Source of the DNA: Brachycybe producta
Lineage: Eukaryota; Arthropoda; Diplopoda; Playtdesmida; Andrognathidae
DNA length: 64,000 nucleotides
Direction: 5' to 3'
Assembly (NCBI GenBank): GCA_036925085.1
Contig: JAUPFP010000003.1
Span: 3,029,001 to 3,093,000 of the forward strand
Under the pieces are notes generated by a model. It ran no database searches, had not been told where the DNA came from, and worked only from the letters and a program-made list of their open reading frames with translations. How positions within the stretch are numbered: the first letter of the stretch is position 1; each line of letters opens with the position of its first letter. Shown here piece after piece: positions 43,841 to 54,259 of the stretch. A program made the translations under genes and the position numbers.

Positions 43841-44760
43841 AAAGAAAATATACAGAAAAAACTGGATAAATAATCTGAGAGAAAATAAAAAACGCATACG
43901 CAAACAGAAAACAAAAAACGGAAAGAAAATATGTGAAAAAACACAAACAGAAAACATGCAGAAAAAGACAAGTAGTAAAGTCAAGAGACATACATGCAGA
44001 AAATATAAAAGAAAACAGATAATTCTTCTATTCTCAAGTGCAAGAAACAGAACAGAACCTGAGATAGAGCGTTGTTGCTCTTATCTTTTTCAGTTCTTTC
44101 CTGCTTTCTGTTATAAATGAACCAATAGGATTGTAGCTTGCATGACATCATCAAAACATTTTTGTAGACTCAAAGCAAACAAAACTGTGGAACACATGTT
44201 GTGTATGTTTCACAATAGATGGCGTGTCGCATTTCTGTTCTGCATTCTGTGTTCATCACATGCAGAACAGAAAAAGAAAACGAAACGAATTTCTTTTGTT
44301 GCAGTGTGTTTCTTATATGTTTTCTGTTGTATTTTTCTGTTGTGTGTCCCTCGCTTTAGAAATACACAAAGAAAAATAAAACAGAAAAACCCATTCAAAC
44401 AGAAAACAGACACGAAACCACGAGCAGACAAAAAACACTTACGGAAAAATCTGAAGAAAAATAAAAAAACAGAAAACAGGCAGGAAAAAACGGAAAAACA
44501 GAAAACATGTAGAAAAGCAAACATAAAACAGATAGAAAACAAATAAAAGTACACATAGACAGACAGAAAACAGGTAGAAAAACACATGCAAAAATGGAAA
44601 CCAGATAGAAAACATGCATACAAACAGAAAACAAGACAGAAAAATACATGTATTAAAACAGAAAACAAACAGAAAAATAAACATAAGACAGAAAAATACA
44701 AGCATTAAACAGAAAATAGGCAGAAAAACACGCAAGCAAAAAAAAAAAAAAGACAAAAGA
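43840..44760. repeat. T-poor ACAGAAAA arrays in two blocks
   Basis: 43840-44010 and 44345-44755 carry AACAGAAAACA, ATGCAGAAAA and AAACAGACAGAAAA words, with the same plus-strand T deficit as 14.9 and 23.3 kb. Between them, ACAATAGATGGCGTGTCGC at 44212-44230 is CTCF-like. Frames on both strands are low complexity. Confidence 0.75.
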
Positions 44761-45060
44761 GAGAGAGTGGAAAAGAGAAGGAACTGACAGGTTGTTTGAA
44801 CCCAACCAACCCTAACCTTCTTCCCTCTCTTTCTCTCACTCTTTCTTTCTCTCTCTCTCTCTCCTTTTGTTACTCTAGTTTTCTGCTTTTTTTTTGCATT
44901 CTCAACATTTTGCTAATGCATTAGAACTTTTTAAAATCTCGGTGTTTTATCATAGTTACAAAATCGTGAATATATATTTTTAATGTATTTTTTTTGTTCT
45001 AAATGCAAACACATTTTACACAAATAACAAAACAATCCCAATACATTACATTACATACAT

Positions 45061-45097
<37 letters not shown>

Positions 45098-45789
45098 AAG
45101 TATCATCATGTAATGTAAACTTGATTCGAATCTTCCTTCTTCTTTTATATATAAATAGGCGGAATTGGGAATGGGATCCATACGTGAAATCCAACATTCT
45201 CTCTTTTAAGCACACACAATTAGCAGAAAAGAAGAGAAAACAAATCCACAATTCTATGAATGAATGATTATTTTAAACCAAATCCCTATTTAAGATCTCT
45301 TCTTGTCTTTTTCCCTATATATTTTAGGTTGAGGGGGGAGGGAGGGAAGTAGGAGGGGTAAAGAGAGAGGGGGGGAGGCTGAGTTTGTGTTCCATTAGAA
45401 CTTTGGGTATTATTCTTACAGGTTTTTCTCTTGAAACCCATTCAAGTAGAAAAAGATGGACCTTTAATGGATTTTCCATGAAAAATTGATAAATCCCAAA
45501 TGGGCAAAAATGTGAAAGCTTACCTGGGATAGAAGAAACACATGGGCTTAAAGGGGTGGTTCAAGGGGGGTTTGAATGGAGAGTAGAAAATTTAAAATTC
45601 TTTACTTAAAGACTAATGGGGGAGAGTGGAGAAATAACAGGATGGGGGAGTAAGGTTAGGGGTTAAAAAAGAGATGGGGAGGGGGAGGAAGAGAGAAAAG
45701 GGATTTTTTTTATCATTTGCTAATCTGGCAACACTGCTCAAAACGACTGAACAAACTTTTAAGTTTATTTTTCTTTCTCCTTTTAAGTA
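44761..45789. other. GA/CT and G-rich spacer
   Basis: (CT)n 44822-44863, (GA)n 45060-45100, G-rich 45330-45380 and 45620-45700. No gene. Confidence 0.5.
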
Positions 45790-46345
45790 ATTTTCTAATT
45801 AGCAATTAGTAGAGCAACAACAAAATTATGTTTTTCTATCTAATCAAAAAAAAAAGAATGGTTAGAGGCTAAGAGTTTTCTAGTTTACAATTGCTAGAAA
45901 ATATAAGCTTATAACAAGTTTCTCATAAAAAAACAGTGATTAGAGGCTAAAGTTATCTAGGTCACAGATGCTACATTTTGGATAAAGAAAAAATTGTAGC
46001 CTCTAACCAGTCTCTAAATCAAAAAGCCTAGTTAGCGGCTAAGAGTTCTCTAATTCACAAATGCTAAGTCCGGATAACAAGAAAACTTAAGCCTCAAACC
46101 AGTCTCTGATAAAAAAAAGACTGATTAGAGGCTAAAGATCTCTAGGTCATAAATGGCTACATTTTGAATAGCAAAAAAAAAATGTAGCCTCTAACCAGTC
46201 TTTTTTATCAGAGATTGGTTAGAGGTTAAGAGTTCTCTAATTCACAAATGCTAAGTTTGGATAACAATAAAATGGAAGCCTCTAACCAGTCTCTGATTAA
46301 AAAAGACTGATTAGAGGCTAAGAGTTATGTAATTCACATTGATGG
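45790..46345. repeat. Tandem array of the F3 TTAGAGGCTA foldback
   Basis: Alternating GGTTAGAGGCTAAGAGTTCT and TAGCCTCTAACCAGTCTCTG blocks separated by CACAAATGCTA. At least four foldback units. In single F3 elements this centre occurs once, so it has been amplified here. Confidence 0.85.
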
Positions 46346-46539
46346 AAATTTAAACAAAACATTGTTTTTAATATTAATTTGGTTGCAAAACATCAAATTT
46401 TTTCATTTTCAAACATTCAAACTTTGATAAAAAGTTAAGTCAGTACATTTTCTACGAGAGGAGGGCTAGTGGCGCCATCTAACGACGTTACACGCACAAA
46501 ATAAATGATCTACTTGTAATTCTTACGTCACCAAAACTG
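46346..46539. mobile_element. Family G partial copy with CTCF-like site
   Basis: CAGTACATTTTCTACGAGAG, GGAGGGCTAGTGGCGCCATC, TACACGCACAAAATAAATGA match one end of family G. B2 begins in or beside its edge. Confidence 0.7.
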
Positions 46540-46737
46540 ACAGGCATCTTGTAGACAGTTTCAAAAATTTCTTTGACTCCGCCCTTTTTATGAGCGTCAG
46601 ACCAAATATCAACCAATTAAAAAATGAAAAGGGCGGGGCATGTGACATCAGACCCACTAACAAACCAATTAGAAATTGATGACGCTCATAAAAGGGGCGG
46701 AGCCAAAGAAATTTTGAAGCTGTTTACAGATGCCTGT
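46540..46737 (+). mobile_element. ACAGGCA foldback element, subfamily B (B2), full length
   Basis: ACAGGCATCTTGTAGACAGT ... GCTGTTTACAGATGCCTGT. Core AACCAATTAAAAAATGAAAA, GGGCGGGGCATGTGACATCA, CAAACCAATTAGAAATTGAT. Flanks CCAAAACTG / CTAAAACAG match at 7 of 9. Confidence 0.88.
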
Positions 46738-47403
46738 CTAAAACAGAACAAACATCAAAAACTTTGCAGGTTTTCTAGTAATTATGCAGAATACCTGAGT
46801 TTGGCACTTTGACATTAAAACATCAATATATGTTCTCCCCCCCCCGCCTCCCCCCATTGTATTTTGTCTCTGAGGCTAAATTATCACAGTACTATTTTCA
46901 TATTATTACTAGTTGCACTTAATTCTCTCTTTCTATTTCTATCTCTCACTTATTTTCTATTAAGTGTTTTTTTTGGGAGCTTCCGTCTATTCGTTAAATC
47001 CGCCAACATCATACTAATTGACTTTTTCATTAACCCCCCCCCCCCCCCCCTCCTCTCTCCTTCCACCCTTATTTCATTAACCCCCCCTTGCTTTTACTCC
47101 TCTAGAAAATAATACAAAAAGAGAAACTATTGTTGTCTTATTTTCATCAAATGAAACATAACAATGTTATTTCTATTTATAAAAAAAAATGTGAGAGGTT
47201 TTTTTTTGGGGGGGGGGGGGGGGGGGTTCTTTTTAAAAATATATATAAAAGAGGGTTTGGAAATTAATTAATTTTGATATTTAAAGTGGTTTCACTATTC
47301 TACAGCGCCACCTATTGGTAATTAAATAAATTAAAACTGCAGTGATTTTGGCTTAAAAATTTAAAAAAAAACTTTGGACTTCGAACTTGAATCCTCTAAG
47401 GAG
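46738..47403. other. Spacer with C17 and G19 runs and a CTCF-like site
   Basis: C homopolymer 47034-47050, G homopolymer 47208-47226, and CAGCGCCACCTATTGG at 47303-47318. C- and G-runs 160 bp apart could pair. No gene. Confidence 0.5.
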
Positions 47404-47592
47404 ACAGACAAGTGTGCTCAGCACAATACTATCGTTTGCCCCGCCCCCTTTATGAGCGTCAGACTAAATATCAATTAGAAATTAAAAAGGGCATGTGACA
47501 TCAGACCAAATAACAAACTAATTAGAAGTTTGCCATTCATCATAAAAGGGGGCGGGGCAAACGACTGTATTGTGCTGAGCACATCTGCCTGT
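47404..47592 (+). mobile_element. ACAGGCA foldback element, subfamily C (C2)
   Basis: ACAGACAAGTGTGCTCAGCA ... TGTGCTGAGCACATCTGCCTGT. Arms match through CAATACTATCGTTTGCCCCG/GGGGCAAACGACTGTATTG. The core is shortened. Confidence 0.82.
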
Positions 47593-47608
47593 ATGAGGAG
47601 GTGGCGGG

Positions 47609-47819
47609 ACAGGCAATTAGAAATAGGGAGAAACAGAAGTTGGCTCCGCACCTTTTTATGACGACCGACAACATCTTCTAATTTGTTGGTTATGTAGTCT
47701 GACGTCACATGCTCCGCCCTTTTTAACGTCGAACCACACAACAAACCAATTTAGAAGTTGCCGGTCGTCATAAGAAGGGCGGAGCCAACTTCTGTTTGTC
47801 CCGATTTCTAATTGCCTGT
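47609..47819 (-). mobile_element. ACAGGCA foldback MITE, copy A7
   Basis: ACAGGCAATTAGAAATAGGG ... CCCGATTTCTAATTGCCTGT, TGACGTCA at 47700-47707. The right flank runs into a B-type half, so it may have inserted in or recombined with a B element. Confidence 0.85.
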
Positions 47820-47892
47820 GTAACAAACCAATTAGAAATTGATGACGCTCATTAAAATGGCGGAAGCCGAAGCTGTGTCTACAGATGCCTGT
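47820..47892. mobile_element. B-type right half
   Basis: AACAAACCAATTAGAAATTG, GACGCTCATTAAAATGGCGG, GTGTCTACAGATGCCTGT: the distal half of a B element with no matching left half. Confidence 0.75.
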
Positions 47893-47899
47893 ATTTCAA

Positions 47900-48107
47900 A
47901 CAGGCAATTAGAAAACTGGATGAACAGAAGTTGGCTCCGCCCCTTTTTATGACGACTGACAACTTCTAATTGGTTGCTTTTGTCGTCAGACGTCACATGC
48001 TCCGCCCTTTTTAACGTCGAACCACACAACAAATCAATTAGAAGTTGCCGTTCGTCATAAAAAGGGGCGGAGCCAACTTGTGTTCATCTCGTTTTCTAAT
48101 TGCCTGT
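47900..48107 (-). mobile_element. ACAGGCA foldback MITE, copy A8
   Basis: ACAGGCAATTAGAAAACTGG ... GTTTTCTAATTGCCTGT. The CRE has decayed to AGACGTCA. No duplication (TATTTCAA versus TAACTTGG). Confidence 0.85.
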
Positions 48108-48829
48108 TAACTTGGTAGTTGTATTGACCTTTCAAAGGTCAAACCTCGAGCTATTTCTTCTTTAGAAATATAAGCCAATCTAGCTGCAATTTCTGAATAG
48201 CTAGTTTTTCTGTTACAAATATAAAGGAATCAGTTAGTAATTATGAAGTAACCTCATTATTTAAAAACTAGAAAGAGAGAGAAATAGCTGATTGGTTGCC
48301 AGGCAACCTGTTAGAACACTAATTAAAACAGGTTTCACAAGATTGAATTGACATTCAAACACAACATTGTTTGTCAAAGTCTCTTCTCTGTTTTTTTTTT
48401 TAGCCTCCTACCGTTTTAATTCCTAACCCCACCTCCACCCCAATACCCTCCTCATCTCCCTGGTATATTTATTATTATAATAGTGTTTTAATAAGAGAGT
48501 ATCCTATGGATACAATTATATGAATTATTATTATTCAGAACGTATTTCTCATTTTTTTTTTAAATTTGCTTTTTATTTTTTGATAAAAAAATGTATTTAA
48601 TTGACGTCAAAATAGAAAACACACTTTTTTTTAATAAAAAAAAAAGTTAAAAGACCAAGTTTGTTATGGTTTCATAATAATTAATAATTAATTAATTAAT
48701 AAAAAGCAGCGAAATAAGTTGTTTTTTTTTGTTATAATTTCATAAATTTATAATGAAAATGAATAGAAGAAGAAGAAAAAACAGCTACAAAAAAAGCTAC
48801 AAAAAAGCCGCTTTGTTAAAAGCTAATTC
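48108..48829. other. AT-rich spacer
   Basis: No gene recognised. Confidence 0.35.
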
Positions 48830-49555
48830 GGTTAAAAGCTAAATTAGATAAGAACTTAACTGAACATGTGTACTAAATTCGAAAACAGTTAAACTAGACA
48901 ATAGTTAAATTGAATAAGAACTAAACTGGACTTGAAACTAAAGTTTAGCTCTTGTCTCGTTTAGGACAACGGCTAAACTGGACAAAAGCTAAAATGGACA
49001 AGGGCTAAACTGGGAAAAGGCTAAACTGGGAAAAGGCTAAACTGGACAAAAGCTAAAATGGACAAGGGCTAAACTGCACAAGGGCTAAACTTTACATGAG
49101 TTCAACTGATCAAGAACTAAACTGGAAAAAAAGTTAAACTGAACAACAACTAAACTGGACTTGAAGCTAAAGTTTAGTTCATGTCTAGTTTAGAACTATG
49201 GCTAAACTGGACAAGGGCTTAACTGGACAAAAGCTAAAATAGAAAAGGGCTAAACTGCACAAAGGCTAAACTTTACATGAGTTCAACTGATCAAGAACTA
49301 AACTGGACCTAAACTAAAGCCCTTGTCTAGTTTAGGACAAGGGCTAAACTGGACGAAGACTAATTTGAAAGAGTTAAACTGGACATGGACTACTGTAGAG
49401 TTTAGTCCTAGTCCAGGTTAGGTCATGTCCAGTTTAGAACAAGGACTAAATTTAACAAAAACTAATTTGGAAACGAGTTGAATTGGACAACTAATTTCAT
49501 TGGACGAGAGTTAAACTTCAACAGAACTAACTTAGACAAGAGCTAAAGAGGTTTC
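48830..49555. repeat. 17-bp minisatellite GGCTAAACTGGACAAAA
   Basis: Roughly 35 units of GCTAAACTGGACAAGGG type, with some in reverse (CTTGTCTAGTTTAG at about 49317-49330). Larger blocks are themselves repeated (AACTTTACATGAGTTCAACT at about 49087 and 49269). Confidence 0.9.
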
Positions 49556-49646
49556 TTAAGGCTAGTTTTAAAGTGTAAACGGGGCTTCCTGAAATCTTGA
49601 TTCTTCTGTTTTTCAGAAGAGCAAAATTAAGACAAAACTAGAAAGT

Positions 49647-49806
49647 GTTTTTAGAAACTAGAAGGGTAAAACCCAATCACTTATGTATACATTGATGTTA
49701 ACATATGTTTTAGCAGGCGATATTTTTTTTAAATGTTTATTTTGAAAGATATCGACAAGAAAATTATCTTTAAGTGATTGAGTTACCCTTCTAGTTTTTA
49801 AAATAT
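49647..49806. mobile_element. F1 CTAG foldback element
   Basis: TGTTTTTAGAAACTAGAAGG ... TACCCTTCTAGTTTTTAAAA; an internal deletion removed the left inner arm. An isolated left arm lies at 49936-49963. Confidence 0.75.
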
Positions 49807-50077
49807 TTTCTAGTTTTGTCTTAATTTTGTTCTTCTGAAAAGAGAGTAATCAGAGAGTTTGAAAATCAGCTAATTTGTGGAATGTGCATGGAACACAATA
49901 GAGGTTTGTGTTGTGTGGCTATTATTGCCATTGAAAGTGTTTTAAAAACTAGAAGGGTAGCTCAATAACTACGAGAAAATGCAAGCAAAAGATATTTTTC
50001 TATATATATATTGTGGCATTCAAACATATTGGAAGTTGTTCTGGTCCTTTGGAAGCAAAAAGCAATCTGATATTTTA

Positions 50078-50250
50078 TTAAGATTTGTTGGTTGCAATTT
50101 GGAACTTCCACCACTGTGACAATTGTTTTCTTTGTTGGACTCCAAAAACCACATTCTTATTATTAATCGGAACCAACTCAATATTAAACTGTGTTCCACA
50201 TTGGAAGCCAACAAATAAATCACAATTCTCAACCACAAATTGAAACGTAG
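50078..50250 (-). pseudogene. Protein-like fragment, possible gene remnant
   Basis: This is the one stretch that reads like protein rather than repeat. On the minus strand from about 50250, an open frame of about 57 residues has balanced composition and includes ENCDLFVGFQCGTQFNIE, then VVFGVQQRKQLSQWWKFQI, and stops at TAA (50078). A shifted frame then continues with ISDCFLLPKDQNNFQYV to about 50020, as if after a 1- or 2-base frameshift. The upstream boundary is the CCGGTT repeat, with no clear splice acceptor. I do not recognise the family. It could be a decayed exon, a captured gene piece, or chance. Confidence 0.3.
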
Positions 50251-51560
50251 AGATGTCAATCAACGGTTCGGAATCGGTAAAACCGGTTCACCAGTTACTG
50301 GAAATGATCAAACCGGTTAACCAATTAATGGAATTGATCGAATCGGTTCACCAGTTACTGGAATTGATCGAACCGGTTCACCAGTATATGTCAAACTGAT
50401 AAGAACTGGTTCCGAACCGAGTAGATTTGGTTCGGTTCGTTTCGGTTCTACTGTTTGCCACCTTCTAAATTATATGCTATCTAACACTATCTGTGTTTAT
50501 TGTTCTGAAACTGCAGAATAACAATGACATGATAAGGTTAAAATGACACACTAGGTGGCGATAGTGTCGTTATTCATCATTTTCTAACTTCATTTATAAA
50601 ATATGCAAAACAATTTTAGAAACAACTTTTTAGAAGAAACTGAAAGTACACTAAAAACTAGAAAAGAAATTGAATTTGAGCTCAGAAGTGTTGTCATGAT
50701 GATATTTTTCAAAATACACATTTTATAGAAGTTTGAAAAAGGCCTAACTTTGTTAACTAAAGTCAAGTTTGTTAATTGCAAAATATTTCAAATTTAAAAG
50801 TTAAAAAAAGTTGATTTTGAAAGATGATAATGAAAACACATCATCCATTTTACTATTCTAGTTTCAATTACACATTCAGGTTTTTATATTTAAAAACAAA
50901 TTTGGATCTGAATTGCTCAGCATGAGAACAGTGGCGCCATCTGAAGAGTACAAAAGTAAATTTTAAAAAAAGACGTTTAAAAAATCCTAATTAATTATAT
51001 TTTCTTTTTTCAAAAAATAATTCACAAACAATAAATACAATTAATGTATTGTTTTCCCCCCTTTTTTCAATGAAAAATCCACTAAATTCACGTTTCGCAC
51101 TGTCAACACTAGATGGCGATACTGATGCTGCTTGGTAAATTACCACTAGTAATAAACTTTCACATTAAAAAAAACATGACTAGAAATCGGGTTAATCCGC
51201 ATTTTTCAAACAACTTCAGAACATGAATGATGAATTAATCAGAACCGGTTATTATCAACATTATTTTGTTGATAGCATTTGCTATTAACATTTTTAAAAA
51301 GTCTCTAGAAATGTTAAAAACATTTGAACCGGTTCGTAACATCAACGAACTGATCAGAACCGGTTTCCAAATTGTATTAGCAGAATTGCAACAGCACATT
51401 AGTTAGCGGTGGCAACGAGTAGAGAGAACCGAACTGATTCTACTCGGTTCGGAACCGGTTTCGAATCAGTTCTTAACAGTTCAACCTATACTGGCAAACT
51501 GGTTCTTTCAGTTTCAATAATTGGCGAACCGGTTCTACCGGTTCGAAACCGTTGACAACT
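50245..51560. repeat. CCGGTT inverted-repeat region (1.3 kb) with CTCF-like sites in the loop
   Basis: Left arm 50250-50465 has GAATCGGTAAAACCGGTTCA and a tandem of about 37 bp (CACCAGTTACTGGAATTGAT, CGAACCGGTT). Right arm 51405-51560 has the complement order: GGTGGCAACGAGTAGAGAGA, ACTCGGTTCGGAACCGGTTT, CGAACCGGTTCTACCGGTTC. Between them lie CACACTAGGTGGCGATAGTG (50547-50566), CAGTGGCGCCATCTGA (50929-50944), CACTAGATGGCGA (51107-51119), an F1-like pair near 50655-50875 and a GTTAATAACA fragment. Confidence 0.75.
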
Positions 51561-51566
51561 ACCAAG

Positions 51567-51854
51567 ACAGGCAAGTAAAGACAGTAAGATACAGTCGTTT
51601 GCTCCGCCCCTTTTATGACAACCGGCAACTTCTAATTGGTTTGTTGTGTAATTCAACGTTGAAAAGGGCGGAGAATGTGACGTCAGACTACATAACCAAC
51701 CAATTAGAAGTTGCGTTCATCATAAAAAGGACGGAGCCAACTTCTGTTTGTCCAGATTTCTAATTGCCTGTACTTCTAATTGGTTTGTTATTTGGTCTGA
51801 CGCTCATAAAAGGGCGGGACAAACGACTGTATCTCCCTGCCTTTACATGTCTGT
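51567..51854 (+). mobile_element. Chimeric ACAGGCA element D2 (D arms around an A-type core)
   Basis: Outer arms ACAGGCAAGTAAAGACAGTA ... CTGCCTTTACATGTCTGT are D. From CTCCGCCCCTTTTATGAC rightward the sequence is A-type, including TGACGTCA at 51678-51685 and a full A right end (CTAATTGCCTGT at about 51761-51772). After that, D-type core resumes. Flanks CTACCAAG / CTATCAAG (7 of 8) suggest the whole unit transposed once. Confidence 0.8.
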
Positions 51855-52739
51855 CTATCAAGGGAGAGAGAGAGAGAGTTGTAATTCCATTGTTCTCTCT
51901 GCTTCATTTGCATATTTTGCAACAATCTTAAGTTGAAAATTGCAAACACGCATTTTTTTTTCTTCTTCTCTAGATTTTGTTTGTTAACAAAAAAAAACGT
52001 AAAAAATAACAACAATGACATAAAAAAATAAAGAGGAAATTAAAAAAAAAATGCAATGAGAGTTTATTTTAAAAGATTTTGGCTTCAAAATAAAAAGAGG
52101 GGGGAGTTTAAAGGAGGTGCCGATGTGATAAAAATTAAGGGGAAATTGCTTTTTTTTTTCTTCATATAAAAGTGGTGAGAGGAGGAGGAGGAAAATAGTT
52201 GTTACTGTATGGATGGTAAGGGGTGGTAGGGGAGGAGGAATGAGGAATGAAAGTGGTACCCGTTGGTTGGCTTGGTAAAACAGCTCCTGAATGAATGAAT
52301 GAATGAGAAAAACAAAATTTCACCTGTTTACAAGCTAACAAGCAATTATTGGAGGATTAATTTCCTGACAAGAAAAAAAAAACCTGTATATAAATAGAGA
52401 GAAAGAAAGAATAAGAGAGAAAAAAGGGCAAAAGTAATAAGAGAGAGAGAGAGAGAGAGAGAGAATGAGAGAACCACTTGGACCTTTTATTTCATTCTTT
52501 ATAAGGTTCAATTGCTTTCCTGATGATGATGATGATAATCATCATTATCATCAGAGATACCACACACAGAAAAAATGAATGAAAGAGAGATAGAGAGAGA
52601 CAATGAGAGAAAGAATGAAAGAGAGTGAGAGAGAGAAACAAAAATTGCATCAATTGGCAATTATCTGCAATAATAAGCTGAAGAAAAAAATGCCGATTGG
52701 TCAGAATTAAGAAAATAAAAAGCCTTTTCCTGATTGCAG
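51855..52739. other. GA-rich and G-rich spacer
   Basis: (GA)n at about 52441-52465, short GATGAT run at about 52522-52537. No gene. Confidence 0.4.
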
Positions 52740-53450
52740 AAAAACAAGAAGACTATCTTATGATAGTAAAAATTTGTCATACATAGCTCACAACCTTGTT
52801 AAAATCGCATTTTAAGGCAATGTACACCATGCCTGAAAACACGAAGCCATTCTACATAAAACCCTATAAGACAAAATAACCTGCAGTCTCATTACAGAAA
52901 AAAAAAATATAGACTTGTCATATGACAGTATAGTGTCACATCTAGCTCACAACCTTGTTACAATCACAAAATAAAATTACAAAATATTATGACAAATACT
53001 ATCATATAGAAAGTAAATTAAAGTTAAAAGGGAGCAGCATTTTTACAGTTATAGTGGAAAATAAGTTATTTTACAAAATAACCAGACAAGATGCAAAAAA
53101 AAAACCTCACTATTTTGACACTCACTACGCACATTGACTAGCATTTTAAGGAAATGTACACAATGCCTGCAAACACGAAGCCAATCTACATAAAACCACG
53201 TTAAGACAAAATAACCTGCAGTCTCATTACAGAAAAAAAAATAAAGACATCATATGACAGTAAAGTGTCACATCTAGCTCACAACCTTGTTACAATTCAC
53301 AAAAAAAAACTACAAAATGCTATTATGACAAATACTTGTCATATGACTGTTGAATAGTATAAAATGACAATCATTAAAAAAAAATAGTGGCACAAGTGAC
53401 ATCATACGAAATGACTGTCACCATTTTATGACTTTGTTGTTGTTGTTGTA
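52740..53450. repeat. Tandem pair, 333-bp unit, GTCATATGACAGT / CATTACAGAAA
   Basis: TTTAAGGCAATGTACACCAT at 52811 and TTTAAGGAAATGTACACAAT at 53144 fix the period. Both units share AACACGAAGCC, AACCTGCAGTCTCATTACAG, GTCACATCTAGCTCACAACC and TTATGACAAATAC. Related to 1-275. Confidence 0.85.
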
Positions 53451-53744
53451 ATAAAGACCAACTTCTCTCTTCTTATGACTCAATTTCACAAATCAAACTT
53501 AGCACTTGAAACTTCAACTTGAACACTCAAGAGATAACGAACCATACTTCTAGTAACATTTTAAGACTGGAAAGTGTATCACCCTGTACACAAAGATTTA
53601 TGTGACTTAAAAAAATAAGTCACAACAACAACACAAACAACCTGACAATTGTCATATGAAGAGAGATTAAATTGGAAGGTTGTATTAGGATTAAAATACT
53701 GATATTGCCAGGCAAAAGGTGGCCACGTGCAACGTGTCTAACAA

Positions 53745-54165
53745 ATACGACAAATAGAAACAACTTAAGAATGCAAGTAGATCATTTATTTTGTGCGTGT
53801 AGCGTTAGATGGCGCCACTAATCCTCCTTCCATAGAAATGTACTGCTGACACTTCTTCAACTCTTGACTCACCTTCATTCCTTCCTTTTTTTTTCTTTCA
53901 CGTGGCAAACTTTTAATTGCGTCATCGCTATTTCTCTACACGTGCTCTCTCTCTCTTCACTTATATTATGTTCTGGGTATAAGTTTGTCCACGTGCTGCT
54001 GATAATTAAGGTTGTTTTGGACGCTTTTAGAGCTAAAATGAGGCTGCATTCGATTTCAACTAATTGGCGACGAGTGTAGTTGGCCACCCCTATGGGAGGT
54101 TGCATGGCGCCATCTACGTTGCATTTTACACAAGTATTTTTTTCTATGAAGCCCTCTCTTAAGCC
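53745..54165 (-). mobile_element. Family G element, copy 2 (reverse)
   Basis: Reverse complement of 24640-25020 with the same landmarks. CTCF-like GTTAGATGGCGCCACTA at about 53805-53820 and GCATGGCGCCATCTACG at 54102-54118 face each other near the ends. A 76-residue minus-strand frame is open here but broken by stops in copy 1. Confidence 0.8.
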
Positions 54166-54259
54166 AAATTGGCCCCAAAAGTTTCAAAAAAATGTTACAA
54201 AGTACAAAAAATAAAGAAATTTAAAAACTATTAAAAAAATGTCCAATATTTAAAAAAGT

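Noticed and set aside
44142-44756. 134-163 residue frames with Lys-rich or Phe/Cys-rich content
   Set aside because: Mostly ACAGAAAA array; no domain, no plausible start context.
47475-48032. Frames with repeated LCGSTLKRAEHVTSD-like starts
   Set aside because: They translate the A-type ACAGGCA core on the minus strand. The likeness between frames is just element identity.
53875-54105. 76-residue minus-strand frame in family G
   Set aside because: The homologous copy at 24.7 kb has several stops in the same frame, so the frame is not conserved.
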